Assembly: GCA_028283725.1 (NCBI GenBank)
Contig: JAPWKC010000003.1
Location: 372,001-436,000 of the forward strand
Source: Neorhizobium sp.
GTDB lineage: Bacteria > Pseudomonadota > Alphaproteobacteria > Rhizobiales > Rhizobiaceae
Length of the DNA stretch: 64,000 bases
Reading direction: 5' to 3'
The notes beneath the pieces were generated by a model. It saw only the letters and a program-made list of their open reading frames with translations. It did not search any database and was not told the DNA's origin. A program made the position numbers and the translations under genes. Positions 45,298 through 54,464 of the stretch are shown piece by piece. Positions within the stretch are counted from its first letter, which is position 1; each line of letters begins with the position of its first letter.

Positions 45298-45881
45298 TGG
45301 ACCGGTCCGCCCTGAAGGCGGGCTTGAGAAACGGGCGGCTTGCCGCCCGTGACGGGCTTTTACCCGACGAACGGGCCGATAAGAGCATGGCTCTCGTTTC
45401 CCACGGCGATGAGGCAATTCAGGTAAAGCCGGGCACCGTCGTGTCCGGCTTTCTGCCGATCCGCTCCGAGGCCGATATCCGGCCGCTGCTGGAGACGCTG
45501 GAACAGCGCGGCGCGCGGATCTGCGTGCCGGTCGTCATCGACCGGGAAACGATCGTCTTTCGCGCCTTCGATCCGCAGATTGAACTGGTGAAGGGCTCGT
45601 TCGGCACGTCCGGGCCGGGGCCGGATGCGGCCGAACTCGACCCCGAGATCATGCTCGTGCCGCTTGCCGCCTTCGACGCGCGGGGCCACCGGATCGGCTA
45701 TGGCGGGGGATATTATGACCGCGCCATCGCGCATTTGCGGCAAAAAGGCGTCGATCCGAAGCTGATCGGCATTGCATTCGACTGCCAGGAAGTGGCATCA
45801 GTGCCGGATGAACCTCACGACATGCAGCTCGGCGGGGTGCTGACGGAGAGCGGTTATCGCCCGTTTGCGCCCGCCGCCTGA
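45297..45881 (+). CDS. 5-formyltetrahydrofolate cyclo-ligase
   Basis: 194 residues. The C-terminal motif GYGGGYYDRAIAHL and VPLAAFDARGHRIG identify the ATP-dependent cyclo-ligase, which converts 5-formyl-THF to 5,10-methenyl-THF. In many proteobacteria this gene (fau/ygfA) follows zapA and 6S RNA; here it is about 5.5 kb further on, with the sensor operon between. Start overlaps the upstream stop (TGATG). Confidence 0.9.
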   Translation: MDRSALKAGLRNGRLAARDGLLPDERADKSMALVSHGDEAIQVKPGTVVSGFLPIRSEADIRPLLETLEQRGARICVPVVIDRETIVFRAFDPQIELVKGSFGTSGPGPDAAELDPEIMLVPLAAFDARGHRIGYGGGYYDRAIAHLRQKGVDPKLIGIAFDCQEVASVPDEPHDMQLGGVLTESGYRPFAPAA

Positions 45882-45915
45882 GGCTTTAAGAGCTGCCGCA
45901 CTGGATTGGACTTGA

Positions 45916-46740
45916 ATGCGCCTGTTGTTTCTGGGTGACATGGTCGGCAAGACCGGACGGACCGCCGTCTGGGACAAGCTGCCGGGCCTCGTCTCCGACC
46001 TCAAACTCGATTTCGTCATCGTCAACGGCGAGAATGCCGCCGGCGGCTTCGGCATTACCGAGGATATCTTCACCGAGACGATCAATGCCGGCGCCGATGT
46101 GGTGACGACCGGCAACCATGTCTGGGACCAGAAGGACGCGATCGGGTTCGCCGGCCGACACGACCAGTTTTTGCGCCCGGCCAATTACCCTGCGGGCACG
46201 CCCGGCAAGGGTTCCGGCCTCTATTATGCCCGTAACGGCGCACGCGTGCTCGTTGCCAACATCATGGGCCGGGTGTTCATGCATCCGGAACTCGACGATC
46301 CCTTCAAGAGCGCCGAAGTCATTCTCGATGCCGCGCCTTTGAAAGAACAGGCCGACGCGATCATCTTCGATTTCCATGCGGAAGCGACCAGCGAAAAGCA
46401 GTGTTTCGGCCATTTCGTCGATGGCCGCGCCTCCTTCGTCGTCGGCACCCATACGCATGTCCCGACCGCCGACTGCCAGATCCTGAACGGCGGCACGGCC
46501 TATATGTCGGATGCCGGCATGTGCGGCGATTACGATTCGTCGCTCGGCATGGACAAGGAAGAGCCGCTCAACCGCTTCATCTCGAAAATGCCGAAGGGCC
46601 GGTTCGAGGTCGCATCCGGCCCCGCGACGATCTGCGGCGTCGGTGTGGAGATTTCCGATGCGACCGGGCTTGCCGAAAAGATCGAACCGCTCCGGCTCGG
46701 GCCGCGGCTGGCCGAGACGATCCCGAGCTTCTGGCGGTAA
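45916..46740 (+). CDS. TIGR00282-family metallophosphoesterase (YmdB-like)
   Basis: 274 residues. The metal-binding motifs are clear: FLGDMVGKTGR (Asp), VNGENAAGGFG, TTGNHVWD (GNH), DFHAEATSEK and VVGTHTHVPTAD (the His pair). The family is a dinuclear-metal cyclic nucleotide phosphodiesterase; YmdB in Bacillus acts on cAMP in vitro and affects biofilm genes. It follows the cyclo-ligase gene by 35 bp, forming the usual rhizobial order. Confidence 0.93.
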   Translation: MRLLFLGDMVGKTGRTAVWDKLPGLVSDLKLDFVIVNGENAAGGFGITEDIFTETINAGADVVTTGNHVWDQKDAIGFAGRHDQFLRPANYPAGTPGKGSGLYYARNGARVLVANIMGRVFMHPELDDPFKSAEVILDAAPLKEQADAIIFDFHAEATSEKQCFGHFVDGRASFVVGTHTHVPTADCQILNGGTAYMSDAGMCGDYDSSLGMDKEEPLNRFISKMPKGRFEVASGPATICGVGVEISDATGLAEKIEPLRLGPRLAETIPSFWR

Positions 46741-46744
46741 TTCC

Positions 46745-47149
46745 ATGCGCCTGATCCGCCCTGCCATTATCGTGCTCGTTGCCGTTTGCGGCGGCGCGGT
46801 GATGGCCGAGGCGGCGGTCCTGAAAGACGGGCAAGGTGCGGCCAAGGGCAAGCCGCAGGATGCCGCAGATCCGCCCGGCTGGACGGCGCAGAAATGCACC
46901 TTCTACGGCAAGGCATGGCGCGATCTTCTCGAACTCTCCGGTCGCCAGGGCATCAGCGAAGATTTCATCGCCCGCAACGAGGCGTTCATCCGCTCCGACT
47001 GCACCGACCGCAGCGATATCTGTCCGGCCTCGAAGGAAGAGGGTGCGCTCGTCAACAGGCTCACCATGGCGACGATGAATTTCGGCACCGCCAGCACGTT
47101 CGTGCCCTTCGTGTGCCGGGGCACGACCGGGCCGCTCAAGATGCAATAG
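46745..47149 (+). CDS. Small exported hypothetical protein with cysteines
   Basis: 134 residues from ATG at 46745, 4 bp after the phosphoesterase stop. The signal peptide is IRPAIIVLVAVCGGAVMAEA. The mature part has four cysteines (QKCTFYGKAW, SDCTDRSDICPASKEEG, VPFVCRGTTG), consistent with disulfides. No family recognised. Co-transcription with the upstream gene is likely. Confidence 0.7.
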   Translation: MRLIRPAIIVLVAVCGGAVMAEAAVLKDGQGAAKGKPQDAADPPGWTAQKCTFYGKAWRDLLELSGRQGISEDFIARNEAFIRSDCTDRSDICPASKEEGALVNRLTMATMNFGTASTFVPFVCRGTTGPLKMQ

Positions 47150-47301
47150 GCGCAGCCGCTTGCCCCTTCGCGCCTGCCTCTTGCCGCCTGCGCAATGACA
47201 CGATTGTGAGACGCTCGTAAAAATTGCGGCTGGACCGCGATTTTGCATTGCCGCATCCTTCCTCCGAGACTTCGACCTGAATGCCTTTTCGGGGATGTGG
47301 C

Positions 47302-48162
47302 ATGATGCTTCGTACGCTTGTCTTCGGTCTTTCCGGCCTTCTGCTTTCGACATTTTCTGCCTCTGCGCAAGACGCGCCGCAGCCGAGCCAATGTCAGGCG
47401 ATTGCCCAGGCGCTGCCGGGCGCCACCTATGCGGCCTACAGGCCTGCGGCGGGTGCGCCCGTTCTTCTTGCGCAGAGCAAGACAGGGACGGCGATGTCGC
47501 TGTCCGAACGGGAAGAGGTGGATATCACCTTCATCGGCCATTCCACCTATTTCATCGAGACGCCGGCCGGGATCGGCATCGCGACGGATTTCAGCGGGGT
47601 CTACGAACCGCCGCGGGTGCCGGATGTGGCAACGATGAACAAGGCGCATTCGACGCATTACACGCTGACGCCGAACCCTGCGATCCCGCATGTGCTGCAC
47701 GGATGGAGCGATGTGCCGGGGGAAAAGGCGGAGCATCACCTGGTTGTCGGCGACGTCTACATCCGCAATGTCGTCTCCGATATCCGCGACTGGGGCGGCG
47801 GCATCGAGAAGAACGGCAATTCGATCTTCATCTTCGAAGTGGCCGGGCTCTGCATCGGCCATCTCGGCCACCTGCATTTCGAACTGAACGAGCAGCAATA
47901 TACCGAGATCGGCCGGCTCGACATCCTGATGGTGCCGGTCGATGGCGGGCTTACCATGGGCGCCGACAGCATGAGCCGGGTGGTTCAGCGGCTGCGCTCG
48001 TCGCTGATCCTGCCGATGCACCGCTACGGCCCGCCGCTCGACCGGTTCCTCGCGATGTTCGATGGCAAGTTCGATATCGCCTATGCCAAGGAACGCACGA
48101 TCAAGGTGTCGATACGCACGCTGCCGAAGAAGCCGACCATTCTGATCCCGCAGGGGCTTTGA
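47302..48162 (+). CDS. Exported MBL-fold metallo-hydrolase (UlaG-like)
   Basis: 286 residues from ATG at 47302. A signal peptide (LVFGLSGLLLSTFSASAQ) is followed by a metallo-beta-lactamase fold: DITFIGHSTYFIETPAGIGI at the start and AGLCIGHLGHLHFELN with histidine ligands, then LDILMVPVDGGLTMG and LILPMHRYGP near the end. The pattern fits UlaG/YycJ-type lactonases or phosphodiesterases. The classic HxHxDH motif is not intact (THYTL where HxHxDH would be), so catalysis is uncertain. Confidence 0.8.
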   Translation: MMLRTLVFGLSGLLLSTFSASAQDAPQPSQCQAIAQALPGATYAAYRPAAGAPVLLAQSKTGTAMSLSEREEVDITFIGHSTYFIETPAGIGIATDFSGVYEPPRVPDVATMNKAHSTHYTLTPNPAIPHVLHGWSDVPGEKAEHHLVVGDVYIRNVVSDIRDWGGGIEKNGNSIFIFEVAGLCIGHLGHLHFELNEQQYTEIGRLDILMVPVDGGLTMGADSMSRVVQRLRSSLILPMHRYGPPLDRFLAMFDGKFDIAYAKERTIKVSIRTLPKKPTILIPQGL

Positions 48163-48261
48163 ACCGGGGTTCGAGATGCCACCCTATCGCGCCGTCAGGC
48201 TCGGGCCGGTTTCAAGCATCCGACCACGGTGATTTCTGCCGCGCGGCTGGCGCGCCGAGGG

Positions 48262-48284
48262 GCCCTCGGGACAAGCCCGAGGGC
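48262..48284. repeat. RIME-like hairpin between convergent genes
   Basis: Perfect 9-bp stem GCCCTCGGG/CCCGAGGGC with loop ACAAG, the core of rhizobial intergenic palindromes. Sits between the 3' ends of convergent genes and could act in both directions. Confidence 0.6.
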
Positions 48285-48314
48285 GACGCCGGTATGCGGG
48301 GAGACCTGGGTGGC

Positions 48315-48827
48315 TCAATGCACGGCAGAAAACTGCAGGTGCTGCTTGACGCCGACTTCCGGCATCTTGTCGTCGGAAAAGTTTGCCTTTGCGACTTCCC
48401 AGCCAAACTTCAAAGCGCTGTCCGTCGAGGCCCAGATTTCCGCATCGTCGACGGTGAAGGACAGCATCGTCAGAAGCGGATCGTCCTTGCCCTGCTCGTA
48501 CCAGGCGGCGGTCACGGCACTCCAGTATTCCTCCACCTTCTGGCGGTCGTTTCGAACCGTCAGCATCCCCGACAGGCAGGCATGATAATCGTGGTTCTTG
48601 CCGGTGACGCAGAAATGCGCCGGGCTGCCGGCGCCAAGCGCGCGGACCAGATCCGTATCGGCCTTGGTGAAGAACCAGATGGTGCGGGCGTCGATATCGA
48701 CATTGGGCGCCATCGGCTGGAAATGCCGGTGCGAACCCTCAAGACCGAGCATGCCGGCATGGATGGCATGGATTTCGTCCCAGAGCTGGCGTTCGGGTGC
48801 GTTGCGGGCATCGTTGAGGCTGGCCAT
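48315..48827 (-). CDS. Pyridoxamine 5'-phosphate oxidase-like (general stress family) protein
   Basis: 170 residues from ATG at 48827. It has the split-barrel flavin-binding pattern: HFQPMAPNVDIDARTIWFFT, FCVTGKNHDYHACLSG, and EEYWSAVTAAWYEQGKDDP, which is typical of the GsaB/general stress protein 26 group. These bind FMN or heme; the substrate is unknown. The gene stands alone and convergent with the MBL-fold gene. Confidence 0.85.
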   Translation of the reverse strand: MASLNDARNAPERQLWDEIHAIHAGMLGLEGSHRHFQPMAPNVDIDARTIWFFTKADTDLVRALGAGSPAHFCVTGKNHDYHACLSGMLTVRNDRQKVEEYWSAVTAAWYEQGKDDPLLTMLSFTVDDAEIWASTDSALKFGWEVAKANFSDDKMPEVGVKQHLQFSAVH

Positions 48828-49011
48828 CGTCTTCTCCTTGTCGTTATTTCTTCTGGACGGCGTTGCTATCCAAAGCATCCAACGGGGAGTGGCGGGGCTT
48901 TGTTCCTCACGGATCGGACGGTTCCAGGCTTGCGGCTTTGATGCTTGAACGCGGGCTTCATCCCCACTATAAGGCGCCCATTCCAATACAAGCTACATCG
49001 TCAGGGGTGCC

Positions 49012-49758
49012 ATGGCTGGCCATTCACAGTTCAAAAACATCATGCACCGGAAGGGCAAGCAGGACGGTATCCGTTCCAAGCTGTTCTCCAAGCTCGCCCG
49101 TGAAATCACCGTCGCGGCCAAGACCGGCCTGCCCGACCCGATGGCGAACGCAGCACTTCGTCTCGCCGTGCAGAATGCCAAGGCACAGTCGATGCCGAAG
49201 GACAATATCGACCGCGCGATCAAAAAGGCCTCCGGCGCCGATGCCGAGACCTATGACAGCGTTCGCTACGAAGGCTACGGTCCGGGCGGCACCGCCGTCA
49301 TCGTCGAGGCGCTGACCGACAACCGCAACCGTACGGCATCGAATGTCCGCTCGATCTTTTCGAAGGCCGGCGGCGCGCTCGGCGAAACGGGATCGGTGTC
49401 CTTCTCCTTCGATCACGTCGGCGAAATCACCTACAAGGCATCGGTCGGCAACGCCGACACGGTGATGGAAGCAGCGATCGAAGCGGGTGCCGAAGACGTT
49501 GCGTCCGATGAGGACGGCCACACGATCTATTGCGGCTTCGAAGACATGAACGACGTGTCAAAGGCGCTGGAAGCCGTGCTCGGCGAAGCCGAAACGGTGA
49601 AGGCGATCTGGAAGCCGCAGAACACGATCGAAGTCGACGAGGAAAAGGCGCTGTCGCTGATGAAGCTCATCGACAATCTCGACGATGACGACGACGTGCA
49701 GAACGTCTATTCGAATTTCGAAGTGTCGGAAGAAGTCATGGCCAAGCTCTCGGCCTGA
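49012..49758 (+). CDS. YebC/PmpR family protein
   Basis: 248 residues, beginning [18 protein letters not shown], the universal YebC start. Further motifs: GRIEAARDAGLPDP-equivalent ([19 protein letters not shown]), [30 protein letters not shown]. The family was described as transcriptional regulators and more recently as factors that help ribosomes at proline stretches. A rho-independent terminator follows. In many genomes yebC lies next to ruvC; here ruvC is 2.4 kb downstream. Confidence 0.96.
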   Translation: MAGHSQFKNIMHRKGKQDGIRSKLFSKLAREITVAAKTGLPDPMANAALRLAVQNAKAQSMPKDNIDRAIKKASGADAETYDSVRYEGYGPGGTAVIVEALTDNRNRTASNVRSIFSKAGGALGETGSVSFSFDHVGEITYKASVGNADTVMEAAIEAGAEDVASDEDGHTIYCGFEDMNDVSKALEAVLGEAETVKAIWKPQNTIEVDEEKALSLMKLIDNLDDDDDVQNVYSNFEVSEEVMAKLSA

Positions 49759-49788
49759 TTTTTTCGAGACAGTCGGGAATGACAAGAC

Positions 49789-49818
49789 AAAAGGCACCCC
49801 AGACATGCGGTGCCTTTT
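49789..49818 (+). terminator. Terminator of yebC
   Basis: Stem AAAAGGCACC/GGTGCCTTTT with a 10-nt loop, followed by GCGTTTTCG. It lies between convergent genes and could work in both directions. Confidence 0.85.
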
Positions 49819-49839
49819 GCGTTTTCGCATGCGGCGGCG

Positions 49840-50847
49840 TCACGCCGCCAGTTTCTGCTTTTCCATCAGCGACAGCGCGCCGAAAATCTCGACGGAATGC
49901 AGGCGCCTTTCGATATCGTGGATCGGCATGGAGACGATCAGCTCGTCGGCGCCGGTCTCGGCGAGGAAATTTCCGAGCTTGTCTTCCAGCGTCTTCGGCG
50001 CGCCGACCGCCGCGTATCGCAGCGTATGCTCGACATTCATCCGTTCCATCGGCGTCCAGAAGCCCTCCATCGTGTCGAGCGGTTTTGGAAAGCGGGTGCG
50101 GACGTTCTTGCGCAGGTTGACGAATTGCTGCTGCGAGGAGGTGAAGAGACGGTTTGCCTCCTCGTCGGTATCGGCACCGACGCCCATGACGCCGACCATG
50201 ACATAGGGCTCCTTCAGGTCGTCGGAGGGCTGGAAACGGTCGCGGTAGATGGCGATCGCATCCATCAGCATGTCGGGGGCGAAATGCGAGGCGAAGGCGT
50301 AGGGCAAACCGAGGGCGGCCGCCAGATGGGCGCTATAAAGCGACGAGCCGAGAAGCCAGATCGGAACGTTGGCCTGGGTGCCCGGCACGGCGAGGATCGC
50401 CTGGTTCTCGACCGGCGTGCCGAGCAGGTGCTTCAGTTCCATGATGTCCTGCGGGAAGTTTTCGGCGCCCGCATCCATGTTGCGGCGCATCGCCTGGGCG
50501 GTGCGCATGTCGGTGCCGGGCGCGCGGCCAAGGCCGAGATCGACGCGGCCGGGCAGCAGCGCTTCGAGCGTGCCGAATTGTTCGGCGATAACGAGCGGCG
50601 AATGGTTCGGCAGCATGATGCCGCCCGACCCGACGCGGATTGTCTTCGTCGCGGCGCCGACATGGGCGATGACCAGCGAGGTCGCGGCACTGGCAATGCC
50701 CGGCATGCCATGGTGTTCGGCCAGCCAGACGCGTTGAAAACCTTGCTCTTCGGCCTTGATCGCCATCTGGCGCGACTGATCGAGCGCCTCACGGACCGAA
50801 TAGCCTTCGCCGATCGGCGACAGATCGAGAATGGAAAAAGGGATCAT
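49840..50847 (-). CDS. LLM-class flavin-dependent oxidoreductase
   Basis: 335 residues of the bacterial luciferase-like monooxygenase fold: [15 protein letters not shown] at the start, [58 protein letters not shown] and [16 protein letters not shown]. This is the MsnO8/YhbW-like group, which uses reduced flavin and oxygen. The substrate is unknown. It stands alone and is convergent with yebC. Confidence 0.9.
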   Translation of the reverse strand: MIPFSILDLSPIGEGYSVREALDQSRQMAIKAEEQGFQRVWLAEHHGMPGIASAATSLVIAHVGAATKTIRVGSGGIMLPNHSPLVIAEQFGTLEALLPGRVDLGLGRAPGTDMRTAQAMRRNMDAGAENFPQDIMELKHLLGTPVENQAILAVPGTQANVPIWLLGSSLYSAHLAAALGLPYAFASHFAPDMLMDAIAIYRDRFQPSDDLKEPYVMVGVMGVGADTDEEANRLFTSSQQQFVNLRKNVRTRFPKPLDTMEGFWTPMERMNVEHTLRYAAVGAPKTLEDKLGNFLAETGADELIVSMPIHDIERRLHSVEIFGALSLMEKQKLAA

Positions 50848-50998
50848 GGGCGTGCCTGACGATGTTTCGGGACAAAGAGATAGCGAAAGAAGCGATGGTG
50901 AACAGCGTTCTTCGTTATCTAGGCAGCCATGTCCGCCATTGCGACCCTTAGTGCGCGGATACTATCCGGCGACAGGGCGGGATCGGTATTCCGTTGCG

Positions 50999-51024
50999 CG
51001 TGTCGCCCGTTTGCGGGCGACACG
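50999..51024. other. Long perfect hairpin
   Basis: CGTGTCGCCCG/CGGGCGACACG, an 11-bp perfect stem with a TTTG loop, between the LLM gene start and the end of the chemotaxis-like gene. No T run follows. Three 12-bp GATGCTAcTCGG-like repeats follow it. Confidence 0.6.
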
Positions 51025-51140
51025 ATGATGCTATTCGGGATGCTACTCGGGATGCCGCGATCCGGGCGGGCCAGGGGGCTCCGGGCGGGCCGGGTGTTCT
51101 GCGTATGGCCCGTTGCCATCGCAAGGGGACGCGGGGTGCG

Positions 51141-51968
51141 TCAGTCCTTGACCAGCCGCAGGAAGGTTTTTCTCCCGGAAGTGGGATCCTGCGGTTGCGG
51201 CGGCGCGATGACGACGACGCGGGTGAAGCGGTCGGCCTCGCGCTCGATATCGGTGAGGCCGCGATCGATGCGGTCGAGGGCGAGAACCGGGGCGATCGCC
51301 GTTGCGCCATCGATGCGCTCGCTCCTGGACGATTGATCGGCCCGCTCGCGCAGATCGGCCGTCAGCGCCGACTGTTCCTCGGCGGCGGCGGACAAGGTGT
51401 CGACATGGTCTGCAAGCGCCTCGACATAGAGGCCGGCGGCCTCCAGTTCACGGCCGAGTTCGCCGAGCTTGGCCTCGATCGCTTCGATACGCTGCGGGCT
51501 TGCGCCGCCGGCGGCGATCGCGCCGATCATCTTCAACGTCGCTTCAAGCGCCTGACGCGGACGCGGCAGGTCCAGTTTGGCATTGTGCGCGATGGTTGCG
51601 GCATGGCGCGCGGTGGCGGCGATCTGGCGGGCGTTCCGCTCGACCGTCGTTGCCTTGCCGAGCGCGGCGGAGTTGCGCTCCGAGCGGGCGGCCCGTGCCG
51701 CCTCGACATCGGCCAGGACCTCGCGAAGGGCGATCGTGTCATCCCTCAGCGTGCGGCTCGTGTCGATCACCGTGTCCGCAGTGCGGCCGACGGCCGAAAT
51801 GCCGCGGTTGAAGTCTCGACGCAAACCCTCGAAATGCAGCGGGAAAGGGTTCTCGAATGTGGTCCGGACATCGCCTGCCGCAAAACGGCGCAGGCCACCA
51901 TCCAACATGTCCACTGTAGCGCGCAGATTGCGCAGCTCGGTTTCATTCCGATCATAGTCCCGTATCAT
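51141..51968 (-). CDS. Methyl-accepting chemotaxis protein-like, without a membrane part
   Basis: 275 residues. The start resembles a HAMP segment (MLDGGLRRFAAGDV, then PFPLHFEGLRRDFN), and the rest is coiled coil with AAEEQSALTADLRERAD resembling MCP signalling helices. It has no membrane helix, no periplasmic sensor and not the conserved hairpin tip that contacts CheA/CheW. It may be a cytoplasmic remnant or a specialised soluble coiled coil. Length is well short of normal MCPs (over 500). Confidence 0.6.
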   Translation of the reverse strand: MIRDYDRNETELRNLRATVDMLDGGLRRFAAGDVRTTFENPFPLHFEGLRRDFNRGISAVGRTADTVIDTSRTLRDDTIALREVLADVEAARAARSERNSAALGKATTVERNARQIAATARHAATIAHNAKLDLPRPRQALEATLKMIGAIAAGGASPQRIEAIEAKLGELGRELEAAGLYVEALADHVDTLSAAAEEQSALTADLRERADQSSRSERIDGATAIAPVLALDRIDRGLTDIEREADRFTRVVVIAPPQPQDPTSGRKTFLRLVKD

Positions 51969-52203
51969 TCGGGCGCCTCCTGTACATCCTGTACTTCGCG
52001 AGTCCCCTTTCTGATCCGGGAACGCGCCGAGGCGGACATTGTTGCGCGATTCGGGGCAGGTCTGCCGGGAAGTCTTCAGACATGGTTAACGCTGGCATGG
52101 CATGGAGAAGCCGCCGCTTGCGGATTTCGGGCCTATGACGGGACGAACATAACGTGTACAGACGGCATGGCGAAACGGGCGAGACACGGGTAGATTTGAC
52201 AGA

Positions 52204-52713
52204 ATGACACAGGCGATTCGTATCATCGGCATCGATCCGGGCCTTCGGCGCTGCGGCTGGGGCGTCATCGAGACGCTCGGCAACAGCCTGCGCTTCGTCG
52301 CGTCAGGCACAGTCACCTCCGACGGCGATCTCGATCTCGCCTCGCGGCTCTGCCAGCTGCATGACGGGCTTGCCGAGGTGGTGCACGCGCATCAGCCGGA
52401 CGAGGCCGCCGTCGAGCAGACCTTCGTCAACAAGGATGCGGTCGCAACGCTCAAGCTCGGTCAGGCGCGCGGCATCGCCATGCTGGTGCCGGCGCGCGCG
52501 GGGCTGCCCGTTGCCGAATACGCGCCGAATGCCGTGAAGAAATCGGTGATCGGCGTCGGCCACGGCGACAAGAAGCAGATCCACATGATGCTGAAGATCC
52601 TGATGCCGAAGGTGGAATTCAAGGGCAACGACGCGGCGGATGCGCTCGCGATTGCCATCTGCCATGCCCACAATCGCGGCGGCAACCGCATGCGCCAGGC
52701 GCTAGCCGGGTGA
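52204..52713 (+). CDS. ruvC: Holliday junction endonuclease RuvC
   Basis: 169 residues. RuvC cuts Holliday junctions resolved by RuvAB. The RNase H-like catalytic acids are visible: Asp in [15 protein letters not shown], Glu in [11 protein letters not shown], and the C-terminal [14 protein letters not shown] pair. Length and start are normal. It is the first gene of the ruv region; a toxin-antitoxin pair follows where ruvA would normally come next. Confidence 0.97.
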   Translation: MTQAIRIIGIDPGLRRCGWGVIETLGNSLRFVASGTVTSDGDLDLASRLCQLHDGLAEVVHAHQPDEAAVEQTFVNKDAVATLKLGQARGIAMLVPARAGLPVAEYAPNAVKKSVIGVGHGDKKQIHMMLKILMPKVEFKGNDAADALAIAICHAHNRGGNRMRQALAG

Positions 52714-52757
52714 CACCGAGCTGGTTTGTTCTTGACTTGTTCTGGTGCCGTCGATAA

Positions 52758-52778
52758 GTAATACCTCAGAGGTATTAC
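52758..52778 (+). promoter_or_regulatory. Operator of the first toxin-antitoxin module
   Basis: GTAATACCT, 3 bases, AGGTATTAC: a perfect 9-bp inverted repeat that ends one base before the antitoxin ATG and includes its ribosome binding site (AGAGG). TTGACT at 52732 fits a -35 element. The arrangement suits autorepression by an AbrB-type antitoxin. Confidence 0.75.
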
Positions 52779-52779
52779 C

Positions 52780-53040
52780 ATGCGTGTGACGCAAAAAGGC
52801 CAGGTGACGATCCCCAAGGACATCCGCGACCGGCTGAAGATCGGGCCGGGGTCGGAAGTGGATTTCGTGCTGTCCGACGAGGGGGCAATGCTGGTGAAGA
52901 CCGGGGAGGGGCATCGGGATTTCGAAAGCTTTGCCGAATGGGCGAAAAGCGTCGAAGGCATGTTCGATACCGGCGGCATGACGACCGATGACTATATGCT
53001 GTGGCTGAGGGGACCCCGCGATGACCTCGACCGTGGTTGA
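52780..53040 (+). CDS. vapB: Antitoxin, AbrB/MazE (VapB-like), module 1
   Basis: 86 residues. The N-terminal 45 residues are a swapped-hairpin AbrB domain (VTQKGQVTIPKDIRDRLKIGPG). The C-terminal part has FESFAEWAKSVEG and ends TTDDYMLWLRGPR, the toxin-binding tail typical of VapB proteins paired with PIN toxins. It overlaps vapC by 20 nt and has a palindromic operator at its start codon. It lies between ruvC and ruvA. Confidence 0.88.
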   Translation: MRVTQKGQVTIPKDIRDRLKIGPGSEVDFVLSDEGAMLVKTGEGHRDFESFAEWAKSVEGMFDTGGMTTDDYMLWLRGPRDDLDRG

Positions 53041-53440
53041 TACGAATGTGCTGATCGACGTTCTCGGCCCTGCTTCGCCATTTCGAACATGGTCGCTCTC
53101 GGCGCTGGAGCGCTGCCGCGACGAGGGTGAGCTGATCGTCAACCCGGTCATCTGGTCGGAGCTTTCTGCGTCACCACTCAGCGAGCCGGAGATCAACCTT
53201 GCCTTCGGCTGGCTTGGCCTGAAGCGCGAGAGCCTGTCCTACGAGGCGGCCTATCAGGCGGGAAAGGCGCATCTTGCCTATCGCCGGTCCGGCGGGCTCA
53301 AGGAGCGCACATTGCCCGATTTTCTCATCGGGGCGCATGCCTGCCTGCGCTCGCACCGGCTTCTGACGCGCGATGCGGCACGCTACCGGGCCTATTTCCC
53401 GGCGCTCGATATCGTCTCGCCGGAAACCCATTCCCTCTAA
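53021..53440 (+). CDS. vapC: Toxin, PIN-domain ribonuclease (VapC-like), module 1
   Basis: 139 residues. The PIN acidic residues are in place: Asp7 (TVVDTNVLIDV), Glu47 (VIWSELS), Asp100 (LPDFLIGAHA) and Asp118 (LLTRDAARYR). VapC toxins cut RNA, often tRNA, when free of their antitoxin. The start lies inside the vapB 3' end, so translation is coupled. The ruvA start codon follows 24 bp after its stop, so ruvA may be read from the same transcript. Confidence 0.88.
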   Translation: MTSTVVDTNVLIDVLGPASPFRTWSLSALERCRDEGELIVNPVIWSELSASPLSEPEINLAFGWLGLKRESLSYEAAYQAGKAHLAYRRSGGLKERTLPDFLIGAHACLRSHRLLTRDAARYRAYFPALDIVSPETHSL

Positions 53441-53464
53441 CTCTTCTCACATCGGACGCATTTC

Positions 53465-54082
53465 ATGATCGGCAAACTCAAGGGCACTATCGACGAGATC
53501 GGCGACGACTATGTGCTCGTCGACGTGCATGGCGTCTGTTACGAGGTGTTCTGCTCAGCGCGGTCGCTGTCCAGAATGGGATCGGTCGGCGAGGCCGTCA
53601 TCCTCTTCATCGAGACCTATGTGCGTGAGGACCAGCTGAAACTGTTCGGCTTTCTGTCGGCGCTCGAGCGGGAATGGTTCAATCTCCTGCAGAGCGTGCA
53701 GGGTGTGGGGGCCAAGGTGGCGCTGGCGGTTCTTTCGACGCTGACGCCGTCGGAACTGGCAAACGCCATCGCTTTGCAGGACAAGACGGCCGTGTCGCGG
53801 GCGCAAGGGGTGGGGCCGAAAGTCGCTGTGCGCATCGTCACCGAGTTGAAGAACAAGGCGCCGGCCTTTGCCGGAGAGGCGGCCGGCACGATCGGGCTGA
53901 AGCAGGAAATCGGCGAGGGCGTCGCCTCGGCGCCGGTCGCCGACGCCGTCTCGGCGCTGACCAATCTCGGCTATTCGCGCGATCAGGCCGCCAATGCGGT
54001 TGCCGCTGCGCTGAAGAATGGCGGTGAGGGGGCCGATAGCGCCCGGCTGATCCGGCTCGGTTTGAAGGAGCTGGCGCAGTAA
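53465..54082 (+). CDS. ruvA: Holliday junction branch-migration subunit RuvA
   Basis: 205 residues. RuvA binds Holliday junctions and loads the RuvB motor. The OB-fold domain is at the start ([21 protein letters not shown]), followed by helix-hairpin-helix motifs ([17 protein letters not shown] and [15 protein letters not shown]) and the flexible C-terminal domain III ([20 protein letters not shown]). It sits between two toxin-antitoxin pairs. Confidence 0.97.
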   Translation: MIGKLKGTIDEIGDDYVLVDVHGVCYEVFCSARSLSRMGSVGEAVILFIETYVREDQLKLFGFLSALEREWFNLLQSVQGVGAKVALAVLSTLTPSELANAIALQDKTAVSRAQGVGPKVAVRIVTELKNKAPAFAGEAAGTIGLKQEIGEGVASAPVADAVSALTNLGYSRDQAANAVAAALKNGGEGADSARLIRLGLKELAQ

Positions 54083-54116
54083 GACTGGCTGCGCTCCTGT
54101 CGGAGGTTTGCAATTA

Positions 54117-54143
54117 TGGCGGAAAAATCTAATCTTTCCGCCA
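54117..54143 (+). promoter_or_regulatory. Operator of the second toxin-antitoxin module
   Basis: TGGCGGAAA, 9 bases, TTTCCGCCA: a perfect 9-bp inverted repeat 28 bp before the second antitoxin start. The sequence differs from the first module's operator, which suggests separate autoregulation. Confidence 0.7.
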
Positions 54144-54170
54144 ATCGGTATTTTGTCGGAAAGTAACCGC

Positions 54171-54464
54171 ATGGGCTGGGAATTGACACTTTCGTCCAAG
54201 GGGCAATTGACCATTCCGAAGGATCTGCGGGAGGCTGTCGATATGCATCCGGGCGATCAGGTGGTGCTGACGGTGCTCGATGGCACCCTGGTCATGACGC
54301 CGAAAAACGTGGATTTCGCCGATCTCGCCGGCCTTCTTGGCGTGCCACCGAAAGGCACTGCGACGCTTGAGGAGATCGATGCGGCCGTTCTCCGTGCCGC
54401 AGGAGCCAATGTGCTCGATATCGACGACGATCACTGTGGTGGCGAAGCGGATGGCGCCGAATGA
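54171..54464 (+). CDS. Antitoxin, AbrB/MazE (VapB-like), module 2
   Basis: 97 residues from ATG at 54171 with GGAAAG upstream; an in-frame ATG at 54108 overlaps the operator and is not favoured. An AbrB swapped-hairpin domain (WELTLSSKGQLTIPKDLREAV) is followed by a C-terminal tail (ATLEEIDAAVLRAAG) of the type that wraps PIN toxins. It is not closely similar to the first antitoxin. The vapC start overlaps its stop (ATGA). Confidence 0.87.
   Translation: MGWELTLSSKGQLTIPKDLREAVDMHPGDQVVLTVLDGTLVMTPKNVDFADLAGLLGVPPKGTATLEEIDAAVLRAAGANVLDIDDDHCGGEADGAE

Noticed and set aside
51026..51066. 12-bp repeats after the hairpin at 50999
   Set aside because: Only about three degenerate copies; too weak to list as a separate array.
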